Assembly (NCBI GenBank): GCA_000697665.1
Contig: KL197744.1
Span: 4,837-68,836 of the forward strand
From: Jaapia argillacea MUCL 33604
Taxonomy: Eukaryota > Basidiomycota > Agaricomycetes > Jaapiales > Jaapiaceae
Length of the DNA stretch: 64,000 nt
Direction of reading: 5' to 3'
Shown: piece by piece, positions 52,802-63,740 of the stretch
How the letters are laid out: every line of letters begins with the position of its first letter
How positions within the stretch are numbered: the stretch's first letter is position 1
Notes under the pieces: model-generated
What the model was told of the DNA's origin: nothing
The model's input: only the letters and a program-made list of their open reading frames with translations
Database searches by the model: none
Position numbers and translations under genes: made by a program

Positions 52802-53833
52802 CGTGCTTCGGACCATACAAGAATCGATCCCCAGCCATCGGTCAGATATGTGGAGACCCCTCAATCATCTCGCCCCGGCATCTCGAGCCTGGCAGAGAAC
52901 ATGCCGAGGAGCATGATAAAGTCTCAGTGGAGTAATCTGGTGATAGGTTTCCCCCAGAATCGCGAAATCGTGTACTCCGTGTCCCTTGACTCGCTTCTCC
53001 GTTACGTCTCGGATACTCTGCTTGAACGAACGTTCACCCCCTCCTGCCGGGATCCTTCCCATCTCTATTGCGAATTGTGGTGGTGTCCCTCGTGAAGCGG
53101 AGATGTCGATACATCTAGTGTGGGGATGGAGCTTGATCTTTATCGGCTACTAAACATCTAATAATGTTTGTGGAGGAGAGCTGGCTTGATTTGGCAACGA
53201 CTGTCGATGTATGGTCCCGAGGCGGTGAACGGCTTGAGTTGGCTGGCCGTCGTCGCTCGTTTGCGGAGATGCGCACGTTCGTTTCACTTTCTCCTTTTTC
53301 TCTCGTACATGTTCGTTTTTCGGGGCTTCGGTCCGTTTCACGCAAGACGGAACGATGGCAATCGTCGTTCTCAAAGGTCATTTGCATGGTCATCCATTGG
53401 ACTGATGCCGTATGAAGTACCTGCCAGGATGGGTGAGTCGACGTAAAAATCTTGACTTCGGGGGATGAGTACTATTCACGAACTTCGGTTAATTGCTTGG
53501 ATCGCTTCCTGGGGAGGTAGTTCCGTCTTCGGCTCCCCACGCATTTATCTTGAAGGTCAAACGTGTCCTAAAAATTGGCGGCTTTGATTGCGGGCGCTGT
53601 ACTCCTTTATCTGCCGCAAGATGGCCTGATTCATCTTTGGAAGTCATTCCCCTCGTCGCACCAGCTCTCACTGCTTTCCAAGTCATCTCTGTAGAGGCTC
53701 AGCCCTGCGCTGGATCCTTTATTAGTTGGAAGGCTTGTACTGCGACCGCGCCTTTAGCCGCTCTCATACACGCCTCTCACTCCCACTGTCATCTGTGGCT
53801 GCCAGCGAGCTCGACGCTTATTCTTGTCCTCAG
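52802..53833. other. Intergenic stretch, no gene recognised
   Basis: 1.03 kb between NDC1 and the TLC-domain gene. Overlapping frames of 70-90 codons exist on both strands around 53115-53446, but they show no family, no splice chain and no strand preference. Confidence 0.5.
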
Positions 53834-55242
53834 ATGGCCTCGACGACAACTGACACGATGTCCTACCTTACGACTTCCAACCTAATGACTCTCCTGCACT
53901 TTGACGAGCTCTTCAGAATGGTTTACACATCCAGGGTCTTCATACCCTCGCTCTTGGGTTTCATCACGCTATACCATCTGCTGGCACCTCTGTATTCTAG
54001 TCCGAAGCAACTTTCTTGGATCCTTTCAACTATTTCTAGCGCCGCGATGACACTGGCGAGTTTGCCCTTCGTGTGGGATTATCTGCTTAGTGGAGGGGAT
54101 GTGGGGAGCGTCAGAACTTTCCCTGCGTTGGCTTATTCTGCCACCAGGTTCTTCCAGGCATATCTTGTATCGTGAGTACAGTCATAAATCTACGGCTATT
54201 GGATGATTCTGAGGTGGTGTAGGGATATGACCATTGGGGGTATTTATTATCGCGACCAAGTTGGACTTTTGACGGGATGGGTTCATCATTCCGTATACAT
54301 CCTCGTCGTAGAGTTGGCCCTTAGGCGGTCCTGGGCTCATATCTTTTGTTTTTGCGCGTCGATGGAGGTGAGTTATTCCAACCTCACCTCTCGTCTAACG
54401 CCACAACACTGACCACTTCATCCCATTCAACTTAGCTCCCTACATTCGTACTCGCACTCGGTTCATTATACCCCGTCCTCCGCAACAACATCCTCTTCGG
54501 TGTCACCTTCTTCATGACTCGCATCTTCCTCCACCTAATTCTCATCATCTCCTATGCTCTCCCCAAGAACCGCCACGCAACGGGAGGATCCGTAGTCCCT
54601 GCCGTGATCCTCACCATGGTTTTCCCTATGCACGCACTCTGGTTCAAAGGCTGTGTCAATGGGTTTATCAAGAGACATAAGATGAGGAAGGAGAAGGCCG
54701 CTGTAGCGAGGATAGTCGAACTCGCCATCGTTGCGGATTCATCATCGACGGAACAGAATGTGAAGGAAGTGGTTGTGAAGAGTGTTACCAAATCTGTTCC
54801 TTCTTCTCCTTCAGCGTCCGTAGTGACTCGTGGACGCGCTCCCCGTCGTCCAATCCCAACTTCTCCAGCAGGAGACAAGGAGAATATCCGTCCAGAAGCC
54901 GCGTCCGCCACAGCGCATACGCCTTCCCCACTCCCTCGCGCGCCTACACCACAAGGTCGATTCCGTCGTTTACCAGCGCTACCCGTCCGACGATCCTCTT
55001 TCGAACGCGCTTATCGTAAACTCGAGATCGAGTCTGCTCGTAGGAGGTTACGCGAAGCTCGTAGAATCATTTACGATGCTATCCCTCCCAGAGAGAAGTT
55101 TTACGATTACCTTGGACTTGGGAAGGGTAGTAACGCTGATGGGCTACCGGATGTCATGAGGAGTGGGTTGGGTGGTGAGGTTTATGGGATGGGGAACTTC
55201 CCTGGTGGATTCGAGGGTGGGAGAGCCGTTTCGGCGTATTAG
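53834..55242 (+). CDS. TLC-domain (TRAM/LAG1/CLN8-like) membrane protein
   Basis: Multi-span endoplasmic reticulum-type membrane protein of the TLC superfamily, which includes ceramide synthases and lipid-sensing proteins; this one lacks evidence for ceramide synthase activity. Three exons close in frame: 53834-54171, 54223-54367 and 54436-55242, giving 429 aa. Features in order: a first span FIPSLLGFITLYHLLAPLY, ISSAAMTLASLPFVWDYLL, DMTIGGIYYRDQVGLLTGW, HHSVYILVVELALRRSWAH (the His-containing TLC core), ELPTFVLALGSLYP, RNNILFGVTFFMTRIF and a last span PAVILTMVFPMHALWF. After residue 240 comes a hydrophilic tail rich in basic residues and Ser/Pro, with a predicted helix (RKLEIESARRRLREARR). 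The tail is long for the family and may be regulatory. Confidence 0.82.
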
Positions 55243-55782
55243 GTGATTCCTGGAGGTGGGCGTTTCGTGATGGTTATTGGTGAGTGTTTGATCGATACCC
55301 TCTTTGTGGCGGGTGCTGACTGGAATGTAGTATTACTAGGTTATTATTTTGAATAGAGTTACTGCTGCTGACGGTGACGTTAACGACGGCCATTTGATGG
55401 TCATGATATACCCCAGTGATGATTATTTCATTGGGTTGGGACAAACGGATCTATATCCTTATGCGACATATGCGACATTGTATGCGTACCTTACTTTTGT
55501 TAGATCGTCTTCAACAAGACGTTGATCATATATTTGTGTGATGAGGAACCGACCTCGATGAGCGAGGATACAAGCCTGATTGGCTTGTAGAGTGTATGGT
55601 GCTTTTGAACGTTCAAGCCAGCGTGAAAATGATATTAGGCTAATGGTATACAGGGGAATCACTATTGCTACATTGGTTAACTAAACGTCTCGATATAAGT
55701 TATATCCTCATCTATGTCATGTTAGCATTCGTAAGATCATCTCTTCCCTTCATCCTTCCAAAGCATCATTTTCCGAGTCACA
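55243..55782. terminator. Convergent 3' region between TLC gene and MFS transporter
   Basis: 540 bp where two genes converge; no reading frame of note. Both polyadenylation regions must lie here. Confidence 0.4.
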
Positions 55783-57996
55783 TCAAACCTGAGGCTCCTT
55801 CTCGTTCGCCTCTTCCTCGAGTTGCTTTGCGATTTTGAGATCCTACGAGGCCCAACATGTTAAGCTACCTCTTCCACCTCGACAGAAAATTGAAACACTT
55901 ACGATACAAGGTGCGAACTTGCTTCTCTCCCTAATCCTAGGGCCATATTTGTAGAAAAGGAATGGACTCGGTGCGAGTACGACAGCGATCAATGCTATCA
56001 GTGTGCTAGCCCAATTGATGCCTAGCTATAAACGAGAGAAGAAGGGTAAGAGAGGGGAGGGAAAGGATGAGGAGGATTAGGAGCGTACTTTGTGATACAT
56101 CTGGACTGTGAAGAGGGGGAAAGCGGCTGCTACCGCCGATCGACAAAACGTATTTGCTGCGAAGGCTGAGGCGCTGTACATACTATGATCGCACAACCGT
56201 TAGCTTGTGCACGTCAGGAGATAAAGGACGCTGAGACTCACAGATAGGTATCGACGAGATAACTCTAACGACGGAATGCCTTATCAGGGAATGTTCACTT
56301 GTGGAATGATATGAAAAAACTCACCAAGAACGACATGAACACCAAACTAACACTCATCCCAATAAGCACCGTGCTCAACGCAGGTACATACCACGGTACA
56401 CTAGCATACTCCCCACTCCACCCCAACCAAAGCGATCCAACCACCAACAAAGGCCCAGCATACATCGCTCCAAAAAGTCTATTCTCGGGCGGTGGGAACC
56501 CCTTCCATTTCTTTATCAAGGCGGGGTACCGACGAGAGAGTAAAAAGTTGAATATGGATCCGAGGGTGGTTCCGAGTCCTACACCGATGAAGATGAGACC
56601 ATTCTGGGAGAGGGTGAACCCTCTTCGTTCGATGAAGATGATTGGGAGGGATTCGAAAACTATTGGATTTGTTAAGAATTGAGTGGGGTAGAGGGGGGGG
56701 GGTGTAGGGGACTTACGAGCGTAGAGAACACCATAAACGACCGACATGTAGATGGTTACCAGAACCAAGATAGGTTCCATGGCAAGCATAGCGAAAGGTC
56801 TGAAGAGGGTCCGGTGGAGGACACCCCGTATAGACCAATCTTGTTTTTCATGTTCGGCATACATCATCTCGTTTTCAGCTGGTTCCTCCTTTCGCATCCT
56901 TCTCGCCTAGAAATATAAAATCTTATTAGCAAAAACGATTTAAGCTGGGGGAGAAGGGGAGGATGAACCTTTTTTTGGAGAAGGACGGGAGCGTATGTCT
57001 CGGGGAGGAATATGAAAGCGATGGAAGTGCAGACCCCGGCGAAGATCATCATTACCCAAAAAACGAATCTCCAGCCGAGGTAGCTTTCCGAGACGCTATA
57101 ACACATAGTTAGCGGATGGCACATGTCTTTGAGTGGTAGAGGGACTCACAAGCCTCCGACGATTGGGCCCATGACAGGCCCTAAAAACACACTTGCGGTG
57201 AACAAACTTGTCGCGGCGCCTCTCCCAACAGGATCCCAAATATCCGCAATAACACCTAACGAAAAAAAGCGACATCAATAAACTATGTGGGGGGTCGGGT
57301 AACGTCAAAACGACACATACCTCCACAATTAGTCAAAGGCGCAACGGCAAAGAAACCTCCAAAGAACCTCGAGACCAACATGGTCCTCATATCTGGAGCG
57401 AGTGCTTGACCCAGGTGGAAGAGAGTATACGAAGAAAGCGCGATTAGGAAAACCGGTCGTCGGCCGATGAGTTCTGAGAGGGGACCAAAGACTGATGGGC
57501 CGACTACGTAACCGAGTAGGAACATGGTGGTTATGAGATATCCTACTTCTTGTGAGCTTTGGAATTCTGCTACGACGAAGGGTGTAGCTGCCGTCGGTGC
57601 CGATGATGCGAAAGTCCTAAGCACCAAAACGCGTAGCATGAGTTTAGATTAAATTGTTGGCGAGATAGTGAAAGGCACGGACACGTTAACAGTCAACAAC
57701 GAACAAATGATAGTGATAGCCCATTTATACCCCGTCGACCAATTTTGTGGGTTGGTAGGATCATCGGTCCCATCCCAAGTAACAAGAAAAGGGTCGAGTT
57801 TCTCGATTTGTAGTGAAGAGTGATTCGGAGGTGGTTCACGAGGTTCATCCCCACCATACTTTTCGAAATGGGTTTCGTCTTGTCTGATTTCTTCGTCAAG
57901 TTCTATGGGGATTCTGGAGGACCTTGGTCGATCGCGGTCGAAGACGGTCTCGCTTGAGGAGCGTGGGGTAGCTAGATTGGCGTTCGAAATGGCCAT
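55783..57996 (-). CDS. Major facilitator superfamily transporter (DHA1-type)
   Basis: Twelve-span proton-driven transporter of the drug/polyamine DHA1 group, probably in the plasma membrane. Ten exons close in frame: 57996-57683, 57616-57321, 57255-57150, 57095-56969, 56906-56717, 56659-56325, 56264-56242, 56182-56089, 56025-55903 and 55842-55783, giving 555 aa. An acidic hydrophilic N-tail leads to DPTNPQNWSTGYKWA, the group's entry motif, then TFASSAPTAATPFV in span 1, the motif-A loop ELIGRRPVFL, GGVIADIWDPVGRGAA, FTASVFLGPVMGPIVGG (motif C region), LGWRFVFWVM, and in the second half FESLPIIFIERRGFT and ASAFAANTFCRSAVAAAFP. The tail ends with KQLEEEANEKE. Exon 7 is only 23 nt. Substrate unknown; drugs, polyamines or secondary metabolites are typical. 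Confidence 0.9.
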
Positions 57997-60415
57997 GTTT
58001 GAGCGAGCCAATGAATGATCAGGAGGAGGGGAAGGGGGGGCCAGACGACTGGGTGACCATTCAATCGTGGTTCAACACCCAGTTTAAAACGATGTCGCCA
58101 GCCACTCGAAAAGCCCCAGCTTCCTTTATGGTTGACTCAGTAACTTGTCAGGAAGAACGAATATCGCCCCTCGGCCATACATTTGCCGGTGGGCAGCGGG
58201 GGGCTGATAACATCCCGTAACGGCGTAACCCTGAAGTCTGAAGATCTGACGATAGATGGCGACACTGGGCTTGGGTTTTCATGGGCACATTACACATTCC
58301 GTTTGACTGTTTTAGCGAAGCCGTGGAGTTTAACCTCGTCCGATCGAGGAAGACCGACACTGTAACGAGAATAGCCAGACATGATATTTTGGGATTGATG
58401 AGACGCCGTGTTAAGGGCTGGGACCCGGCTGGTAGCAAGCAGTAATACCCAAACTGACGAGAAACTGGCTGGGTATCGGTGAGAGCGCCACCGAACAGGT
58501 GGAGACAGATTGGCGGTGAGTCCTGAATAGGAAATCGTGCCGAGTCCGCGGCGATGACTTTCCCTCGGGCATGCGATGGCCGAAGCGTGCCCGAGGCCGA
58601 AGTTCTCACGCACATGTCGATATCCGGCAATTCGGTGAACTTTATCCGGAGGTACTGTCTATTGCCGGGAACTCGGCCATCCTACCGTTGTTGCCCCCTA
58701 CCATTTGAACAAGTTGCTCTCTGTATTTTGGGCTTGGGTTCTAGTCTATTAATCTATCTTGGCTATAGATCCCCCATTCAAGTCTCCCTGTAGCATCAAT
58801 ATTTCTCGTACAGTGGGTAATTCTGTTGGAAGGGTGGGAAAATGTGTAATGACCCCTTACTTGGCCATTGGGCAATTATCTCAACACAAATTGTATATCC
58901 AGAGGGTTTTGTGATTGGAATATGATCCTTGAAGTCCTCCATATGTATATTAGGCCAAAGAAAATATGTGAAGATACTGGTTGTTGCTTGACAGCAGGTG
59001 AGTGGAGGTGACAGGGAAGCCAAAATAAGGAATCTGGCCAAAATAGTGATCATCGCCAGTAAACTCGACATAGCTCAATAACTTGTGGATCAATATCCTT
59101 GAAACTCTGGGAGGTATATGGCTCATACTGTACCATTTCAATCACTTCAGCATGTCACACGTCACAAGGCCCTCTGCCGGACATGAGTTCCAGAAATTCC
59201 CAACCCCTTACAAAGTAAGGAAAGGGTCTCTGTATCCAGCAAACGACAGGCACCTGCTACATGTTGGGTGGGAGTTATGATGTCATATAGACCAACCTCA
59301 ATTCCTTGCCTCAGATTTTGTTGCAATACTTATCAGCCTTGGCTCTGGGTAGCTATTAACTGGTCTAAAAGAATTGTGAAATCTGATTTTTAAAATACTG
59401 TACCATTTTGATCTATCCAACACCACCTGTGATGTGTGACTGCCAGATTCCAGTTTAACAGTTTGGCACTTGGCCTTGGGACAAGTGACAAAGCCCAAAA
59501 TTTCGGCAGCTGAGTGGTGAAATTGGCAGATTTTGAACATGTATCTACATTCCATACCAGCTAACAAAGATGACATGACAGTATTTACAACAATAGAGGC
59601 CAAAATTGCATCAAAAACTTGAAAATGGCTGAGAGAAATTTTGTAAATTAGACCTCTGTGACAGCCAAATTTTGGATTCGGCAGAAGCCCTGGTGACTTG
59701 TGACAAAACACAAAATTTCATCAACATTGGGCCTTGTGATGTGTGACATGCCAGATAGATCAAAATGGTATAGTATATGATGTGGCCATTTCTTTGGGTG
59801 TAACTATTGTTGAAAGGGCTGAAAACAGGCTGGTGTAAGTGATGGAAATACAAGATCTCTCCAGATCCCTTGCTCCAAATCCCTTCATTCTGGATTTATA
59901 AGCCTTTCTAGCATATGGAAATAGGCCTCCAATTTTGCTTTGGCAATTGGGGCCTTCCTTTGCACTCGGGAGACCTACTTTCTCGTTGTGCAGCTTTCTT
60001 GGTGCCACAGTGTGACACTGGTCAGCGAAAATTATAACTCCAACAGCAGATTTTTCGGCATTCCTGCCATTACCTGTGGAAACACCACAATTTTGACACT
60101 CCTCGGTGGCATCTCTGCACCCTAGATATCCCCAAAGTAAGATAATATTCGACAAGCCATACAATGCCTCTATCAGACCATGTAAAAATATTGCGAAGAA
60201 ATTGAGTCGATCTAGAGGTACAGGTGTAACTATCAGAGTTTTCCAACTCCCGTTGGTCGATAGTGGATGCGTGAGCGGTGTCCAAATCATTCAGTGACAA
60301 AGTCGTGACTGACACAAGTAACAGTAACACCAGCTGTGACCGAAGTGGGCTAGGTGTTCAACAGTCCGACTGGCCCAAATCTTCAGCGTTGTCAATCCTT
60401 TCATCCCCCTGCCTG
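57997..60415. other. Intergenic stretch with inverted-repeat element fragments
   Basis: 2.4 kb without a supported gene. From about 58800 to 60130 the composition changes and several related 45-55 bp segments occur in both orientations (59125, 59395, 59728). A minus-strand frame of 177 codons (60290-59760) overlaps one of them and is unrecognised. The stretch probably consists of decayed non-autonomous DNA elements. Confidence 0.5.
59125..59775. repeat. Inverted-repeat pair and internal third copy (possible decayed MITE)
   Basis: The left segment from 59125 begins ATACTGTACCATTT and ends at a CACAAGGCCC near 59172. The complement of the segment ending near 59775 begins ATACTATACCATTT and ends the same way. 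Over 48 bp I count about nine mismatches. A third segment at 59395 shares the first 18-20 bases in direct orientation. This fits a decayed element of about 650 bp with terminal inverted repeats, with another copy nested inside. No transposase or clean target duplication was seen. Confidence 0.55.
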
Positions 60416-61884
60416 ATGTTTGACCAATTGTCTCCATTTCTGCTATTCGACTTGCCAATCGAGCTTGTTGACCGAGTTATCGATTACGTTGACGAAAAGC
60501 GCGACGTCCTCGCTTTGGCACTCACATGCCGCTACTTCAATACCCTCCTCATACCAGATCATCTCCGTTACAGGAAGATCCTAATGGATCTCTGTCGCCT
60601 TGAGGCCGTCGAAAACGTCATCGCTCGCCCAGCTTTGGGACGGAGTATCCGAATACTCCTCATCAGGCCTAGGGTTTCGGGTAGGCGTCGTGAACCCCTC
60701 GACCGATTTTGTTGCGGGTCGGTTGAGGCTAGTGTAGTCGCAGAGTCCCGAGTTGCATTGGCACTTTCTATGATGCCAAACCTGACCAAGTTCGAGTGGG
60801 ACATGTACCACGAACCAGAAACAAGGGACCTCTTATGGGAGATCTTGATCGCATCGTGCCCTCGTCTTTGTGACCTCAAGGTCCACATTTTGCCTGGTTT
60901 TATACACCACTCTGAAAATACGTTATATCGGTCAAAGGTCGGTGGTTTTCCACCTCGTGCAGACAAAGCAGCTCACCCCATCCCTAGTTGTTCGACCTTC
61001 GCCATCTCACAACAATTCACCTTGATATCACCACACCCCATTGGGGCGATAGCGCAATCCCGGTACATCACATCAGAAGATTTCTGCTGGGATCCCCGGG
61101 TCTTACATCCCTCCACATTGCCTTTAATAGCCTTGTTCCGTTCGATACAATCTTCAGTGACGCCTCATGGTGTCATCTGGAAAGACTATTTCTCAGGACT
61201 GTTTCGTGCCATCCCACAATATTCGACTCCTTCTTGACTCGACATCCGACAATCCACCACATCCATTTGTCTTCCATTAATGAGTCAAATGAGTCTTGGA
61301 CTCAAGGGCCGCAATACCTCTCCCTCCAATCTGGTGCTCTACCCAATTTACTCCATCTACGTATTGACCGTCGAGAGCGCGCATGTCGCATCGACGACTT
61401 CCTTCAACACGCCTGCTGGCTCAAAATCCAGTCGATTTCTTTTCATCGTCTCTCCTGTGTATCGGACACATTCACGACCTTCCTCCACCGACATCCATCC
61501 CTCGAGGAATTGAGCTACGCTGAGTGCCATGCGATTGACAATCCACATGGGATCCTGAAGGATCTCCTTCCCGGTGCCCTACCAAAGCTACGAAAATTCA
61601 CAGGGGATGACTTTGACTATATCCAAGTCTGTATGGCCGGGTGCCCCCTTCAAGAAATGTGTCTTAACCCCGAAGAACTCGAATCTGATCGAACTGAAGA
61701 AGCCTTTCGTCGTGTGGCACACACTCTCCGGTACATCGATTTTACCAGTGAAGTAGGGGAAGAAATTGGGAAGAGGTTGGAGAGGAACGTTCCTGAGTTG
61801 AAACCGCTTCGGTTGTTTGAGCCAAGTTGTATGTTTGTTTTGTTTGATTCACTCTGGAAAACCCACCTCACATGCCGCTCATAG
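60416..61884 (+). CDS. F-box protein
   Basis: Probable substrate receptor of an SCF ubiquitin ligase. Two exons: 60416-60937 and 60988-61884, joined in phase 0 with a 50-bp intron, giving 472 aa. The start at 60416 places the F-box-like helix set at the N terminus: FDLPIELVDRVIDYVDEKRD followed by LALALTCRYFNTLL. The rest consists of irregular leucine-rich strands (LRHLTTIHLDI, GLTSLHIAFNSL, LPNLLHLRIDRRERA, HPSLEELSYAECHAI), as usual for mushroom F-box proteins. The 3' end is uncertain: a GTATG donor at 61830 could start another intron, otherwise the stop is at 61882-61884. Such genes are highly expanded in Agaricomycetes. The substrate is unknown. Confidence 0.8.
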
Positions 61885-62194
61885 GGCCATACTGATTTTC
61901 TCGTGGTTGCGGCGACTCTCGGCAGCACTCTCACAAGCTAGAAGAGGATAGGTATTCTTAGAAGCAGATTCACGCGCGAGCTAGCTGCAAACCAACTATG
62001 TACACCATATTGGAGGGCCTCCCTGTGCGATCTATAATCGATGGCTCTATGAAGTCAACCTGTGTAGGCAGTGTGTCATACAAAATGCGAATGACCGACT
62101 AGCCAGTCTGGCCGATTAGGAGGCGTTGTGCACATAATGGACTGCTGAATTACTGCACGACAATGTACGAGGGAGGAAGAAAGGAAGAGTATGA
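61885..62194. terminator. Convergent 3' region between F-box and RNase P genes
   Basis: 310 bp between convergent genes; no reading frame of note. Confidence 0.4.
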
Positions 62195-63558
62195 CTACGC
62201 CCCATCTCCACTATCCTTATTCTTCTTCTTGCGCTTCTTCTTGCGCCCAGATGCATCTTCGTTCTTCTCTGCCACAGACTGAGAGGGACCAGCTTCGCTA
62301 TCGAGGGGTCTCTTTTTTGTGTTTTGTTTCGACTTGTCTGCCTGCTCGGGGTGTGGTTCTACAGGTGCGGGTGTAGGTTCTTCAGGTTGAACCACTGATG
62401 TTGGTTGATCGGTCGGCATTTCGGTATCAGCCATCGTATCTTCAGCGATAGCAGCGGGGTCTGGAAGAGAGGGTGCAGGTATGACGAGTCTTGGTTCGGA
62501 GAGGACTGCTCGGTATGTCTTTCGAGTTTCTGGGATTGGAATGTTGTTAGTGAGGGAGTAAAATGGAGGGGATAAACGTACGGGCTCGTAAGACAAGAGA
62601 TTTGGGAGTGCTTGTGGATGTATGCCGTGCGGCGCCTTGAGGTAGATCCAACAGAGTTATTCTATGAACGCCCAAAGAGTTAAGGATAGGATCGAGGACA
62701 CAAGATAGGACTCACAAGTTCCCAATATCCTTCGGTGACCTCAGATCAGTCTCATTCCCAACACCTCCACTAACGATGATACCCTTCCCTTTGGTAACTC
62801 TAACGATCTCCCTAGCAGCAGCCCACCAATTCTTCTTCGCTCCAACACCCACTTCCCCTCCACCCCCATCATCACCTCCCATAGCACCAACATAATTAAT
62901 CTCAAACACCGCGCCATTCTTGATTGCTGTGCGAACCAAGGTGTGTTTGAGGTAAAAAGGGAGGCGGGGGAGTGTTAAGGGGATGGAGATGATGTGGGCT
63001 GTGAGAGGGGAGGGTACGGAGTGTGTTAGGCAGGCTGAGGAGAAGGTGGATGATGTGGTGGGTGTTAAGGCTATTAGGTCGTATGCGTTGAAGAGGGATG
63101 CGTTTGAACTCGTCTGCAGGACGTCAGGAAGGAGAAAGGGGGGGAGAGGGAGAACGCACTAAGCCGAAACCTTTCTCGCTCTCTTCATCTAAAATAATAG
63201 TCAAACGTTTGAGAAAGACTGCACCGGACCGTTTCTTGAGGAGGGAGAGGAGAGGGTCGAGAGTGTTGATATGGGTTTTTGGTTCTACCTTCCTCTGAAC
63301 GGTTTGGTTTAATGCAAAGACTGAATACCCCACTGTGCTTTGCTCGTCAATACACGGCAAGAAAACGGAGGAGGGGAACTGACGATGGACGAGCAAGTCG
63401 ATGCGGCTTTCGATGGAGGTGATTTGGGCTGGGGTGTAGGTTACTGTTGGGGTTGGTTGGGTTGATGCTGGTTGTTTGCCTTTTGCTTTCTTGGATTGGG
63501 ATTGTGAGGATTGGGGGAGGGAGGGAGAGGAGACGGGCACGTTTAGGTCGAAGAACAT
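62195..63558 (-). CDS. RPP1: Ribonuclease P/MRP subunit p30 (Rpp1/RPP30)
   Basis: Protein subunit of nuclear RNase P and RNase MRP, which process the 5' ends of tRNA precursors and pre-rRNA. Four exons: 63558-63160, 63113-62716, 62662-62582 and 62529-62195, about 400 aa. The start MFFDLNVP is the typical TIM-barrel first strand of the family. Further landmarks: a strand GYSVFALNQTV, LKRLTIILDEES, NAYDLIALTP, SIPLTLPRLPFYLK, GAVFEINYVGA, the KGIIVSGG strand, RSPKDIGNLITLL, and the C-terminal TPKSLVLRA with TYRAVLSEP. The last 100 residues are acidic then strongly basic (KKRKKKNKD), a nucleolar-type tail. Odd point: exon 3 has 81 nt where 80 would join the conserved pieces in frame (near 62641), suggesting an extra base in the gene or sequence. 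Divergent from the third NAT gene. Confidence 0.85.
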
Positions 63559-63740
63559 GGTGTGCCAATTAGAGGCGCCGACCGACGCGTTGAGGATAGT
63601 CGAGTCGCGTGGATGGGAACTTGCAGACTTCCCTTGGCAAACGCCATCATGGCGTTCCGACTTTCGAGTCACATTCATCCCGTATCCTCCCCAGAGGCTA
63701 ACGAACTGGCCTCTCCATCCTCCTTGATACGGACTCAACG
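63559..63740. promoter_or_regulatory. Shared promoter region of RNase P subunit and NAT copy 3
   Basis: 182 bp between divergent start codons; very compact. No specific element recognised. Confidence 0.45.

Noticed and set aside
53115-53446. Overlapping frames on both strands as a small gene
   Set aside because: Similar lengths on both strands without conserved motif, promoter or splice signal indicate random open stretches.
59760-60290. 177-codon minus-strand frame as a gene
   Set aside because: No recognisable domain, no splice chain, and its end overlaps a repeat segment.
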